NCBI GenBank assembly: GCA_964017155.1
Contig: OZ024861.1
Coordinates: 32,469,377-32,533,376 of the forward strand
Length of the DNA: 64,000 nt
Origin: Oasisia sp. SBJ-2009
Taxonomy: Eukaryota > Annelida > Polychaeta > Sabellida > Siboglinidae
Direction of reading: 5' to 3'
Shown in pieces: positions 1-12,851 of the stretch. Numbering within the stretch: position 1 is the stretch's first letter; each line of letters starts with the position of its first letter. Under the pieces are notes generated by a model. It did no database searches. It was not told the origin of the DNA and saw only the letters and a list, made by a program, of their open reading frames with translations. The position numbers and the translations under genes were made by a program.

Positions 1-1000
1 CTCGTGTGCAGGGGCTGCACGTGCTGCGCACGGCCACGCGAAGAGGAGACACAAAGGCCAGGGTGTTGACAATGTAGGCGTAACACTGCCAGGACAGCAG
101 GAGAGACGGAAGAAGTGGGGCGGATTTAGAAAGAATGAGCGAGTGGTGCATTCAAAATGGCTGCCGAGACTGCGAGGAGACGCTGCCTGCCTAACTACCG
201 TAGTTACATTTACGTAAGTCGATGTAACGGACACTTTTAATTACCAGTAATTGCAGCACCAGTTGTGAAGACTGTCTACGCTTGGGCTGTAATGTAGCAA
301 CATTTATGCCTACAAGTGGTTGGATCGTTTACGAACAATCGTCAAAGAAGATCGTTTTCATCATCGATACCACGTTTGCGTGGCGTTTATGTTATTAAAT
401 ATTTTGGCAAATTAATTGTGTAGTATGTTGTTATTATAGAACGTGCATTCTATTACGTTGCTAATAGTATTTGCGGGCCAGCGGAAAAAAAACGTCAATG
501 CCTGGTCGAGAAGAACCTTTTGATTACGTCTCTGTCGCTCATTGTTCGCCAGTTTCCCAAGCAATTGTTATTAATAAGCGTGCTATCGTTATATGTAAAT
601 ACTAAGTTGTTAATTAGATTAACTCACAGTGTCCATGTCAAGTTATTGAATAATTTAATTTCTGGGCAGTGATATAGAGCCTATAGTGGTCATATACTGG
701 CGGGCAGGCACGCACACACATACGCAAGCACGCCCGCCCGCAAACATAGGAACATTCAAAGTCACAATGAATACACTATGTTACAGTCATATGATATTTA
801 AGCACAAGTAAAGTAATGGATGCAAAACTTGTATCACGGAGGCAATAGCGAGACGGAAGACTTAATGTCTGACGTCCACTAGACAGTTGACACCAACGCT
901 GGAAGCTGGTCGGAGAAGCTGATGTCTAATCTCTTTCATATGAATATTTACAGCTGACACCACAGGTAACAGTGTACGGCACATCCACCGTGTTTAGCTA
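1..1000. other. No feature recognised
   Basis: Mixed then A+T-rich sequence with no coding frame or repeat structure that I can support, apart from a short CACACA/GCAC run near 710-745. Confidence 0.5.
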
Positions 1001-1001
1001 A

Positions 1002-1243
1002 GGGATTATTTCAGGTTAGAAACTATTATAGTAATTGTATGGGATTATTTAAAATTAGAAACTCTTATAGTAATTATATGGGATTATTTAAGGTTAAAAA
1101 CTGTTATAGTAATTATAATTATGGGATTATTTCAGGTTACAAACTGTTATAGTAATTATATGGGACTATTTAAGGTTACAAACTCTGTTATTGTAATTAT
1201 ATAGGATTATTTAAAGTTAGAAACTGTTGTCGTAATTATATCT
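1002..1243 (+). repeat. 39-bp tandem repeat, about six copies
   Basis: The unit is of the form GGGATTATTTCAGGTTAGAA followed by ACTGTTATAGTAATTATAT. Copies differ by a few bases and one by a short insertion. Confidence 0.85.
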
Positions 1244-1424
1244 AATATTTTATTTGTTATAGTAAGGATACCAAGAAATTGGGGAAAGGACAACCGGAAA
1301 CATTCACGAGATTAGCAACCGCTATTAATGCGAATCAAGCTATAAGATAAAAACAAGTATTTACGACGATTTAATGAGTAACCTAATCGGCCCTTCCCAG
1401 TGACAGGACGTGAAGAATGTGTGT

Positions 1425-1760
1425 GTAGAGCGCAGTGGCTCAGGGGTAGAGCTTCGGACTCTCGACTACGATAGCCCGGGTTCGAATCCTCGCTGCGGTG
1501 TTAAAACGTTGGGCAAGTTTTTTCACTCTACATTGCTCCAGTTCACTCAGCTGAATTAAATGAGTACCTGACTACAGACAGTGGTGGATATGTGTACGAG
1601 CAGCCTTCGCGCATTAATTGTAGCATATGACTGGATGCTTCCCAGAGAAACCGAGATGATGTCTGATTGAACAGGTCTGTCAGGGAAGTAAAGTGTAAAG
1701 CGCTTTGAGCGGTCCTGAGGACTGGATACTGCGCTATATAAGAACTTGCCTTTTTTTGTG
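1425..1760 (+). mobile_element. tRNA-derived SINE
   Basis: The head has RNA polymerase III box A (TGGCTCAGGGG) near 1436 and a perfect box B (GGTTCGAATCC) near 1479. The body contains CACTCTACATTGCTCCAGTT, GACAGTGGTGGATATGTGTA and AAAGCGCTTTGAGC. It ends in GCGCTATATAAGAAC and a T/G run. Other copies are at 2685-3035, 27390-27577, 47385-47450 and 63900-64000. Confidence 0.85.
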
Positions 1761-2260
1761 GGGGGGGGGGGTGGCAACTGAGTGTCTCACTTTCGGAACT
1801 TAGTTTCTCACTTTTGTCATATCTAAGATATAACTAACCATACATCTCTTATTTTAACATATCAAATGAACATTGATATCGCCACTATATCTAAAGACTA
1901 TATAAAGCTGAGTTAGACTTGAGGGAGTGCTTACATGTACGTGTAAGTTGCTGATAATAAACTCCTCTCCCACGCTCTGGGGCTCGGAGTCTTCTGTGTT
2001 GTTGTTGATACCTGGTTACACTACCTTGCAGGGCTGATCTCAACTGGGCTCAAAGACATGGCGTCAAAGAAGGCTATCAGACATTTTGTTGCTGTGTCTT
2101 GATAGATTTTTCATAGGCTGTAAAACATAAAAGCGGCGTTTTCGGTGATTTAAGAAGGGCGCAATTATAATTTTTTTGTATAGGTAATTAGGAAATATGC
2201 CTACTGCTCATAATACAGTTACATCATGATTAAGAAATGAAGTAATGTAGCAGTAACACG

Positions 2261-2299
2261 CACGCACGCACGCACGCACGCGCGCGCGCACACACACAT

Positions 2300-2372
<73 letters not shown>
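2261..2372 (+). repeat. Compound (GCAC)/(CA)/(TA) microsatellite
   Basis: CGCACGCACG runs into CACACACA and then TATATATA. Nearby frames are repeat artefacts. Confidence 0.9.
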
Positions 2373-2376
<4 letters not shown>

Positions 2377-2684
2377 AATAATGTACAAGTAATTGTGTAC
2401 ATATTTTGATATGTTTGGTATTTTACGTGTGAATTTGCTCAAAATAAATCTAACTTGGTAATATGTTGGTGCTTTTGCTAGTGGAAATGCGAACACAACA
2501 TTTTCATTGTAAGCGGTATGTTTATGTGCGCGCGCTTGCGTGTGGTGTGATTGGGTGCTGAGGATAGAGCGGGATGAAAAGAAAGGAGAACCACACTGTA
2601 CGAGGACAACGAGAAGTGAGAGCATTTTAGGAAGTGTCCAGTTTCAATGACCGCCGAATGACGTGGACCACCATCGCGCAAAGG

Positions 2685-3035
2685 TAAAGGTAAAGGCAAA
2701 AGCAAGTTCTTGTATAGCGCAGTATCCAGTCCTCAGGATTGCTCAAAGCGCTTTTACACTTTACTTCCCTGACAGATCTGTTCACTCAGACACCATTTCG
2801 GCTTCTCTTGGAAGCATCCAGCCATATGCTACAATTAATGCGCGAAGGCTGCTCGTACACATATCCACCACTGTCTATAGTCAGATATACTCATTTATAC
2901 AGCTGAGTGAACTGGAGCAATGTAGAGTGAAAAAACCTGCCCAAGGTTTTAATACCGCACAGAGCATTCAAACCCGGGTTCTCGTAGTCGAGATCCGAAG
3001 CTCTTCCCCCGAGCCATTGCGCTCTACGAAATAGA
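2685..3035 (-). mobile_element. tRNA-derived SINE, reverse orientation
   Basis: This is the reverse complement of the copy at 1425-1760: TTGTATAGCGCAGTATCCAG, GAGCAATGTAGAGTG, then AACCCGGGTTCTCGTAGTCG and GAGCCATTGCGCTCTAC. Box B is altered (TTCAAACCC on the plus strand). Confidence 0.85.
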
Positions 3036-3039
3036 GCCC

Positions 3040-3970
3040 GGGAAGAAGAATACAGTGGATAGTTGTTTAACTGATCTCACTGTCATAAATACTGCTGCCT
3101 ATATTCCCATTCAGCTAGTTCGTTCCATTCAGCAGTTCGCCATGTCCCATAACGAGTCGTCGGTCAGCCAACCAATGACAACCGTGGTTACATTATCTTT
3201 CAGCACTACTATACGATGCGATGCACGCGTCGGAGTGACAGTCGAAGTGACTGTTGCGCCATTACTGTCACTAACACTTAGGCGGCTGCGGCCACTCACT
3301 AACCGGCTGCTTCTATTTCAAGTTGAACTCTGTGTCTGGCTGTCCAGCGTTGCGATATAGTGTAGTGGTGGTCAAGCGTGTTGTTGACAGAATGTCGCAC
3401 ATTCAGGGCCCACGCACGCCTTTAGGTTGAGCAAATAGCGTAAATGTGACAAAGTACGTCACGAGAGGCAAACTATCTAGACAGCTGCCTCAAAAACGGC
3501 ATCATTGCTTTGATGTTATTTGCTGGAACTGGGTAAACTTAGTCGCATTGGCAGTCGTCGAATTCTATTAAAAGAAGAGTATATAAAAAATGTGCACATG
3601 GTAATTTACGCCGTATTTCCGCTTTATAATAGTCATCTGGTTTACGCCACTTCAAGAATATTTGCCATATTCACTGGACCCATGGCCGTTGGTCAAATGT
3701 CAATCCACCCATCACAAGTAAATTTATAATTAAAAAGAATCAAGTCAATTCGAAACTGCTTCTGTCAGACATTTAGGTGTGGTTGTGTTAGGTAAAAAAA
3801 TACAATCTTGTTAATCTTCAGTTTACGACACTCGTGTGAAGCAACCGTATCTACGTGACTGACAGTTAACAGTTATTAGGCCGGTCTTAGGATGCAGTGG
3901 TTATTGTTGTTGCAAACATAAGCACATTGTGGCACATGTAGGCAGTTTGGTTACACGAAATAACGCAAGA
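3040..3970. other. No feature recognised
   Basis: Short open frames only, with no family motif and no plausible splice-linked exons. Confidence 0.45.
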
Positions 3971-4123
3971 ACGGGGGGAGATAGATAGAGAAAGAGAGGG
4001 GAGGAACAGAGGGGGAGGGAGGGGGGAGGGAGGGATGAATGGAGGGATGGAGGGAGGGATGGAGGGAGGGAGGGATGGATGGAGGGAGGGAGGGAGAAAG
4101 GCAGGGATGAAGGGAGGGAGTGA

Positions 4124-4125
4124 TC

Positions 4126-4181
<56 letters not shown>

Positions 4182-4519
4182 TACAGACAGACAGACAGAC
4201 AGAGACAGAGACAGAGACAGAGACAGATACAGATACAGAGACAGAGAGAGAGACAGAGACAGAGACAGAGACAGAGACAGAGACAGAGACAGAGACAGAG
4301 ACAGAGACAGAGACAGAGACAGAGACAGAGACAGAGACAGAGACAGAGACAGAGACAGAGACAGAGACAGAGACAGAGACAGAGACAGAGACAGAGACAG
4401 AGACAGAGACAGAGACAGAGACAGAGACAGAGACAGAGACAGAGACAGAGACAGAGACAGAGACAGAGACAGAGACAGAGACAGAGACAGAGACAGAGAC
4501 AGAGACAGAGACAGAGAGA
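4124..4519 (+). repeat. GA, CAGA and CAGAGA microsatellite
   Basis: A run of (GA)n changes to (CAGA)n at about 4158, then to (CAGAGA)n from about 4201 to 4515. Upstream (3974-4120) is GGGAGGGA-rich. Long open frames here (DRDRDR, QRQRQR) are only repeat translation. Confidence 0.95.
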
Positions 4520-4951
4520 TGTTGGAGGGGTTGGATGGAAGGGGTAGGTGAAATAGATGTATATCTATTTTCCGAACGTAATGATAATTTGTATTATTTT
4601 CACGTGATATCTTACTTACTGAAATAAAACACCTTTAAGCATATAAGTAAATGTTTTACCTCTCAAGAAACCTTTTCTTTTTCTCTCCGTATATTTCGGC
4701 TGTCTCTCACAGCCTTCTTCTGCGGACTTACTTTCACGGTCGTGTCACATGACTTACATCATGTGACACAAACTGGAGCATGCATGACCGGCGGGAGTCC
4801 AATATCTCTGACTCTGTTTAGAGATGGCTTAATTCCCCTGTCAATGTTGTGTCACCTGATGTAAGTCATGTAACACGATCATTACATTCGAATAAAACAT
4901 AAGCATATACTATATATGTATATACATAATCAAACGCATGCGCACTCTTAA

Positions 4952-5936
4952 CCACGTGCGCTCGAGTCGTTTATGAGTATACTCTAGAGGTCATATCCCT
5001 ATATTAATAAAATAGAAGTGTGAGAAACACTGGCGTCCATCGCAAGCCAGTCGCTCACCTTCTAACATCAAAACTGATCCGTTGTAATGCAGACCGTGTG
5101 TATCATGATCACAAATAAAGTGTCCAATTGATCTCGTAACAGCAGCTAATTTTAGTTACATATGAACTCATATTTGTTTACAAATTTCTTTTTAACAACT
5201 GCACACACAATTCCTACACACGTTGTACATAAATCGGTTGTGAACCCTTGTCATCGCGCGACTTTCTTGCGACACCAGCAGACTTCGAAAATATTCGACG
5301 CCTACGGCTACGTCAATGCTGCCTGCCGCTTGCGCTGAGACGCTGCCACAGCGAAAAACCAGGCGTTTAAAGACGTATTTTTACGACCGCTGCTTTTTGT
5401 GACCATGGCAGGAATAGCGTATTGATGAGTAATATATGTACACGTCGAGAAATGCAATTGTGAAATAATGAAATGTATTGTCATCGGTCACAAAAAGCAG
5501 CGATCGTAAAAACAGGTTTTTAACCGCCTGGATTTTTGATGTGGCAGCATCTCAGCGCACACGGCAGCATTTACGGTCGTAGGCGGCGAATATTTGCGAA
5601 GTCTGCTGGTGTCGCAAAAAAGTCGCGCGATGTCACGGGTTCACATCCGATTTATGTACCACCGTTCCAGGGATTTTGTGTGCAGTTGTTAAAACGTTTC
5701 TTTTTAGGTAAACAAATATGAGTTCATTTGTAACTAAAATTAGCTGCTGTTACGACATCGATTGGACACTTTATTTGTGATCATGATACACGCGGTCTGC
5801 ATTACAACGGATCAGTTTTGATGTTAGAAGGTGAGCGACTGGCTTGCGATGGACGCCAGTGGCAGTGTTTCACACACTTCTATTGTGTTATAGGGATATG
5901 ACCTAGTATAGTCGTAAACGACTCGAGCGCACGTGC
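4952..5936. mobile_element. Palindromic foldback element of about 985 bp
   Basis: The left end (CACGTGCGCTCGAGTCGTTTA) is mirrored at the right end (CGACTCGAGCGCACGTG). The arms, about 450 bp each, include GATCATGATACAC, AACAGCAGCTAATTTTAGTTAC, GCGCGACTTTCTTGCGACACC and CACAAAAAGCAGCG in inverted order around a loop of about 80 bp near 5405-5487. No protein is encoded. The same family recurs at 9340-9984 plus 15640-15692 plus 17868-18037. Confidence 0.85.
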
Positions 5937-6213
5937 TCTGAACAGATAGACCAGCCCAATGAATATGATGGGGTAGACCCAGTTGTCCTTGCTTCGCGGA
6001 ATCGTTTTGGTCCAATCAGATTGGAGCGATAGTATGACGTAGCGCTACGCAACATATTTGGGTGACGATCACGGTTGGCAGTTGCAGGCCTCGCCTTTTG
6101 AAAAACCTTGGAGACCAAAAAATCGGCCTCTTCAAAATGCCCAGCAGAGCTACTGGAGAGCTAAAAATCGTCCTCCTAAAATTGCCCAGGAGAGCTACTG
6201 ATATTATTGCCGA

Positions 6214-6444
6214 GCCTTCACCCTGCAATACAACAGTCACATAGAGTGAGTGCATGCCTAGCCTTCACCTTACAATACAACAGTCACATAGAGTGAGTGC
6301 ATGCCTAGCCTTCACCCTACAATACAACAGTCACATAGAGTGAGAGCATGCCTAGCCTTCACCCTACAATACAACAGTCACATAGAGTGAGAGCAATGTG
6401 CCTAGCCTTCACTCTACAACACAACAGTCACATAGAGTGAGTGC
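6214..6444 (+). repeat. 47-bp tandem repeat, about five copies
   Basis: The unit contains GCCTTCACCCTACAATACAA and CAGTCACATAGAGTGAGTGC. It sits between the foldback element and a TA tract. Confidence 0.85.
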
Positions 6445-6661
6445 AGTGACAGAAGTACACAGTGTGCCGCAGGAAGAAGTCTTCCCTAGACGCAGTAATT
6501 GTGTTATAATAATGTTATAGGCTATATTCAGATATATACATCCAGCAACATTTCATACCACACATAAATGTTATAACTATGTTGTCGGAATGGAGAAATG
6601 ACTACTAAATTTAGGATTGGGGGAAACTACTTCTGCTAATATACATTATATAATTATATAG

Positions 6662-6666
<5 letters not shown>

Positions 6667-6741
<75 letters not shown>
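6667..6741. repeat. (TA)n microsatellite
   Basis: About 75 bases of pure TA. Confidence 0.95.
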
Positions 6742-6745
<4 letters not shown>

Positions 6746-7339
6746 GGTCTACGAAAACCAGTCAGAAGTCGCTAGGCGTATTTGACCGTAAACGCGTCGT
6801 AAAAGTATTTTTGGGTCACTCGGTCCATTTTGATATTTTACTACGATGTTTATGCTAACATACTTATTTATACGTTCACCAAGTAGTTTACTGATTACCC
6901 AAGTGTAAGTTGCATTTTTTGAGGATTTTGTAACTGGGAAGATCGTTCTACGTTATAGCATTTTGAAAGTTAACGGATTTATATTTGGAAGTTGGATTTT
7001 AGTTGTTTTAGTAGTTCGATTAGTTTTTAGCTTAGTTTGATGTTGCCATAGTTTGTGTCTGTACATATTTAGTAACTGTTTAACGCGTTATTGGAGCGGA
7101 TTTCGTTGGAAAGACAGACTTCGTGGCGAATTTCATTTCGTGTTTACGATCTTCGAAAATTCAAAGATGGCGGCGCCCATGAACTGACCGAAGCTGAACG
7201 ATATCGCTCGTAGTCTAAACGCATTGGCGTTGAAGAATATGCAGGGTATTGTAAAGTAAATGTAACAAACACAGCTACATTTCCCTCACAGAACTTTATA
7301 AGGTAACTGCAACAGTTATTGTGTTATGCAGCATAAAGT

Positions 7340-9000
7340 GTGGTGTTAACGCGAAAAATGAATCTCGACTTTAAAAAAATCCACCGCCCAGTGGCCGGTT
7401 GCATGACACGCACACAAGTTAAGCGGTAAAATTACCCCTAACTCTCTAGGTGTCACATAGCTGGGCGACCGCATTGGGTGCGGTGCACAAGAGCCACATA
7501 GATGCCGCCCAACTAGGAGATACCGGCACGAGTAACCGATAAGCGGATTGCCGCGTTTTGAGAACAAATCTTCCCAGAATTCATTTCACCTCGGACAGTC
7601 CTCATGGTAGAAGCAGTGAGACAACAGCGACATTATAAGGACAACATTTGTCATGCCGAGATGGCCTTAATACAGGCATACAGCCAAATAAGTCGTAACT
7701 TATATTATAAGAACTGTTACAAGGCCGATTGAAATCAACCTTGTCGAACAGGGACAGAAAAAGGGATGGAATGCTGTGACGGCAGAGGTCAGCGCACTAT
7801 CGACGACGTTGCGGAGTGTGGAGAACCTAAATAAAAACTGGCAATGAGCTCATTTGTTTTGTTTTCTGTTGATAAATATTTGAATAAAAGTGAATTTGAA
7901 ATTGCATAACTGTGTTATTTATATAACTATTAAAATACTGTGTGCAGTGTTTTGAAATGCATTGAATGGAGTACTAAATTTGCAATATTTATATTTCATA
8001 CTAATTAATTCAGTTAATTAGTTAATATTATCTCAGTAGTGCACCAAGTTAACAGACCAACAAATTCTAATTAAGACCAGCAGAATGAATAAATATGAAG
8101 ATATTTATACATATTATGCAGTGTGCGTAACCACATTTATTATGAGAATAAATATATATTAACTAGTCATGTAATAATAAATAAATAAATTAGTTAATAA
8201 GTGATAATTAGCGGGTAACCTTGACAGACAGAAATGGTTTTTGTAAAATGCCACAATGTCAATGAATATATGTTTATATAAACATACAATTTGTAAAACA
8301 AAAACTGTAATAAGTAAGACATATAATTTAGTAGTTATGTAATATTAATAAATTAATTAATAAACCAATATTTGCATACAGACCAACACAAAAACAAAAG
8401 GCCATAATGTCCATGATTAGGAAAATAATTAAACATTATTATGGAATGTGTATAACTACATTAATATAAAGTTACAAATACAAATTAATAACTCATTTAA
8501 TAATAATGTAATTAATTAGTCAATATTTTATAAGCACGCCACTTTGATAGACCTACATATCTTAGCAAAAAAGGCCATAATGTCCATATTTATGAAGATA
8601 TGCATACTGTCACTATGAACCGTGTACAATCACACATACAGTGGTAATGAATGCAAAGTAACAAATCATTTAATAATAGCAATTTAATTTGTCAAAATTT
8701 AGTAATTCAACATTGACACACTGACATGTAAGTAAACACCCCTATGTCCATGATTATGAGGACAGTCGTAGAATGTATACAAGCAGTACACCACTGCTGC
8801 CATTGATACAACGCGCTGTGAGTCACCTAGCTGCAGTTGGGGCTGCTTCGAGTTGCCCCAGAAATTTCGGCGTAACTTGTGACATAACCCAGCTGGGTGT
8901 GTGTCATGCAACCGCACCTACTGGCTATGTGTCACCTAGGGGTAATTTACCCTAACGTGGGTGTGATTTGGACTTAGGTGTGTGTCATGCACCTGGCCAC
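7340..9000 (+). pseudogene. Decayed DNA-transposon segment with possible Myb/SANT-like fragment
   Basis: At 7748-7850 the plus strand reads QKKGWNAVTAEVSALSTT, then LRSVENLNKNWQ and a stop. This resembles the Myb/SANT-like DNA-binding fold of Harbinger-type elements (W..VT..V, RSV..L..KW). Partial inverted similarity links 7380-7460 (TTGCATGACACGCACACAA, ACCCCTAACTCTCTAGGTG) with 8900-8990 (TGTGTCATGCAACCGC, CACCTAGGGGTAATTTACC). Family assignment is tentative. Confidence 0.35.
7850..8640. repeat. A+T-rich repeat, inverted partner at 20990-21620
   Basis: Shared phrases in inverted orientation include CTGTTGATAAATATTT, CCTTGACAGACA, AAAATGCCACAATGTC, TGCACCAAGTTAACAGACCA and GGCCATAATGTCCAT. 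Similarity is interrupted by indels. No coding sequence is seen in either copy. Confidence 0.6.
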
Positions 9001-10629
9001 AGGTGCGCGGAAAATCGTCCTCCCAAAAGCAAAAGAAGGAGCGCGGCGCGATCGCGCTCCTCAAAAGGCAAGGCCTGCAGTTGAGCGCGCCAAAGCGAAC
9101 GGTACAGACGTGATACTTGGTCGGCCAAACAAATATGGCGTGACGTCACGTGTATTATTCATCGAACTTGAACAAGAAACCGTTGTGCGCGTTCAACAGA
9201 TCTAGGAATAGAAGCGGTCGAACACTATCTAGGCACTGCAAGTTTTGAAGACACGAATGTATTCTGAGCGACAGAACTCGCCATTTCGTTCGCTGTCTTC
9301 GATTCCATCAAGTTTCTGCCACCGTCGCCGCCATGGTTACCACGTGCGCTCGAGTCGTTTACGAGTATAGGGCCTACTAGTTGCAGTATACTAGGTCCTA
9401 TCCCTAATTATATAAGTGTGTGAAACACTGGCGCCCATCGCAGGCCAGTCGCTCACCTTCTAACATCAAAACTCATCCGTTGTAATGCAGACCGCGTGTA
9501 TCATGATCACAAATAAAGTGTCCATTCGATGTCGTAACAGCAGCTAATTTTAGTTACAAATGAACTCATATTTGTTTACAAAAAACAACTTAACAAATGC
9601 ACACATAACTCCTGGAACGGTGGTTCATAAATCGGATGTGAACCCGTGACATCGCGCGACTTTCTTGCGAGACCAGCAAATATTCGCCGCCTACGTAAAT
9701 GCTGTCGCGTGCACTGAGACGCTGCCAGAACGAAAAACCAGGTTAAGCGCGTGTTTTTACGACCGCTGCTTTTTGTGACCATGGAAGGAATAGCGTATTG
9801 ATGAGTGATATATGTACACGTCTAGAAATACAATTGTGAAATAATGAAATGTATTGTCCATGGTCACAAAAAGCAGCGGTCCTAAAAACACGTCCTTAAC
9901 CGCCTGATTTTTCGCTGTGCCAACGTCTCGGCGCACGCGACCGCATTTACGTAGGCGGCGAATATTTGCCAAGTCTGCAGGTGTTGTTACAACCGATAAT
10001 GTAATAATCGCCCGTTAATGTAATAACTGCCCGATAATGTAATCAAATCAACCGATAATGTAATAACCGCCTGTTAATGTAATAAAATCAACCGATAATG
10101 TAATAAACTTGCTACCCGATAATGTAATAATTTTCGCCCGTTAATGTAATAAACTCCTCTTGCCTGATAATGTAATAACTTTCGCCCGTTAATGTAATAA
10201 CGTACATATTTCACGTAGGACTTAGTCGTTTTCGTGGATTTCATGTTGATTTCTTGCACTTAGTCCATTTTTCTGTCGCATATTTCGCAATACTGCCATG
10301 TTTACTAATGGGTAGTAGTAATCTTTTTAGATTAAATTCAATATGTTGATTCCAAACCTGAAATTAGATTCGTCCCAGCAGGTCAGATTGTTGGATTATA
10401 CATTTTCGCACCACGTTATACATTCTCGCACCATTTACGAATGACGGTTTCCCTTTCCATGCTATAATGTTAGGGTATCTAATGCCGCAGGCTTGGTGTT
10501 GGCCTGTTCAATACTATTTTGAAATACCAGATTAAGAAAATGGTTGATTAAAGAATGTTTTATTATGTAATTTGTTGACACTTTCGTGTCTGTAAATTCT
10601 CGCATGATGTAGTCTCGATCCAATTATAT

Positions 10630-10876
<247 letters not shown>

Positions 10877-11722
10877 TACCAAAAGACACCGCCTCTCTGC
10901 CTGTGGACCCACATCTATACTAAATTTGCATGTATCGCCTGATATTGTGCATATAATGGGTCCATGTGGATGGTTCGTAGAGTTATACATTTTTATATAA
11001 GACTACAATGAACAAGCTAACAAATAACGATGGAAAGAAGTATGTCAAACATAGCATACCGGGATAGAAAGGAAACATATTGGGAATGCGAAAGGCAAAG
11101 GTCAAGTACGTGATTGAACAAGTCAGAAGATGGAATTGGACCTGGGCAAGGCAACATCAGTAGAATATGAAATATATGATGGACGTATCGCATCACCATC
11201 AGGAAACCATAAAAAGGGAAACGGGAAAAGGGATAACTGTCACAACCATTAAGTCATTATACGTCAGCGCAGTGCTCAGACAAGGTTTTCAAAGCACGCA
11301 TAAAAACAGAAGAAAACACAACTTGGTCACGGAGCGCGTAACACACCTCTGGTCAGTCTCAGTTAGTAATAGTAACCTGAGGAACAATTGAGAGGTAAAC
11401 CGGCGAAACCATGGAATACCGAACTAGTCGGCAAAGGATTGCGCAAACAAATGTAAAATGTTATTTAATGTAACTCTGTCTGCCTGTGCCATATCACTCA
11501 CTTTGATTTCGTCACAGTTATTCTTGGCACAGTTTGGTTAAATTAGGTTTCGCGCTATGTAAATGAGGGGATATCTATCTAGGATACTTTGTGCATAGCA
11601 TAAATGAACCGATCCCGAACAGATTAATGGGATTGTAATTTTCAAACGGTGTTATTGCGGAAGACTGCTTTTTGTCCCCAAGCACGGCTGGGTAATTCGG
11701 CTATTGTATGTAAATATGTATG

Positions 11723-11862
<140 letters not shown>

Positions 11863-11924
11863 TATATATGTAAATAACATATATAGTATGCCATAATCTT
11901 TATATTATGAAGTACTATGTATTT

Positions 11925-12425
11925 GATATATTATTGACACTATCAATAATACCGTTACCTACGATATTACTGGAGGAGTAAATGTTACTGGCTGTTTTAG
12001 AAACCAAGTATTTAGTTTTGGCTAAGTTAACAGACACAGTGTTAAGTTTGAGTCATTCATTAACTATTCCTAGTTCTGTATTTAACGCATCGTCTACGTT
12101 TCGATATTGTTCATTAGGTTGCAAATGAATCAAGAGTACCTAACCGTACAGAAAATAATTTGTTCACTGGCCTTGGCAAAGTCAATAATGTATATAATAA
12201 ACAACAGTGGGCCTAACATCGAGCCTTGAGGTACGCCGATTGAACTATCATGTATTTCAGATTTTTCGTTCTCTACTTCAACATACCTCTTTTTGTTAGT
12301 TAAATCATTTCTAATTAAACTTAATACTACTCCACTAACGCCATACTATGTTGTCTAGTAATATCCTATAACCCAAAGTAGCAAAGGCTTTTGATAAGTC
12401 CAGCTAATATTTGTGGGAATTCCAT
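11925..12425 (-). pseudogene. Broken non-LTR retrotransposon reverse transcriptase fragment
   Basis: Minus-strand translation shows LDLSKAFATLGYRILLDN near 12400-12340, then IGVPQGSMLGPLLFIIYI near 12250-12190, and VSVNLAKTKYLVSKT near 12035-11990. These match the usual order of RT blocks in LINEs of the Jockey/CR1/L2 type. There is an in-frame stop (E*LKLN), and frames shift between blocks. The strong aspartate-pair block is not clear. It lies inside the 5.65-kb element. Confidence 0.75.
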
Positions 12426-12776
12426 GTCTATCCATGTGTTGTTACTGTCACATCAATGAATTGAAGGCCAGCGAATTCAGTGCTATTCGGGATGCTAGAT
12501 TTTACATCCTAGACGCATGGAAACGCACACACAATAGCGTTTATTCTGGTCTAGTTACCACTTTTTTAAGTGATGTATAATATGTATCCAAAAATGCACA
12601 GTAACGTATATGCAATTTTAGCCAATATTGTGTATATGTACTGCATCATATTTAGATTATAAATTTATTTGGGAATAACCCATCTCTAAATAGTGTTCCT
12701 AATTGTATAGAGTTTGTGTATGCACCGCATCTAGATACTGTGCACACATATTTTAATATGGTATTTATAAATTCAC

Positions 12777-12779
<3 letters not shown>

Positions 12780-12850
<71 letters not shown>
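12780..12850. repeat. (TA)n microsatellite
   Basis: Uninterrupted TA run inside the 5.65-kb element. Confidence 0.95.

Positions 12851-12851
<1 letters not shown>

Noticed and set aside
1430..1505. Possible functional tRNA gene with box A and box B
   Set aside because: The acceptor stem does not close cleanly and the same head with the same non-tRNA body recurs as a SINE.
4035..4551. RD/RQ-rich frames of 143-170 residues resembling SR-type proteins
   Set aside because: Direct translation of CAGAGA repeats; no unique flanking domain or splice context.
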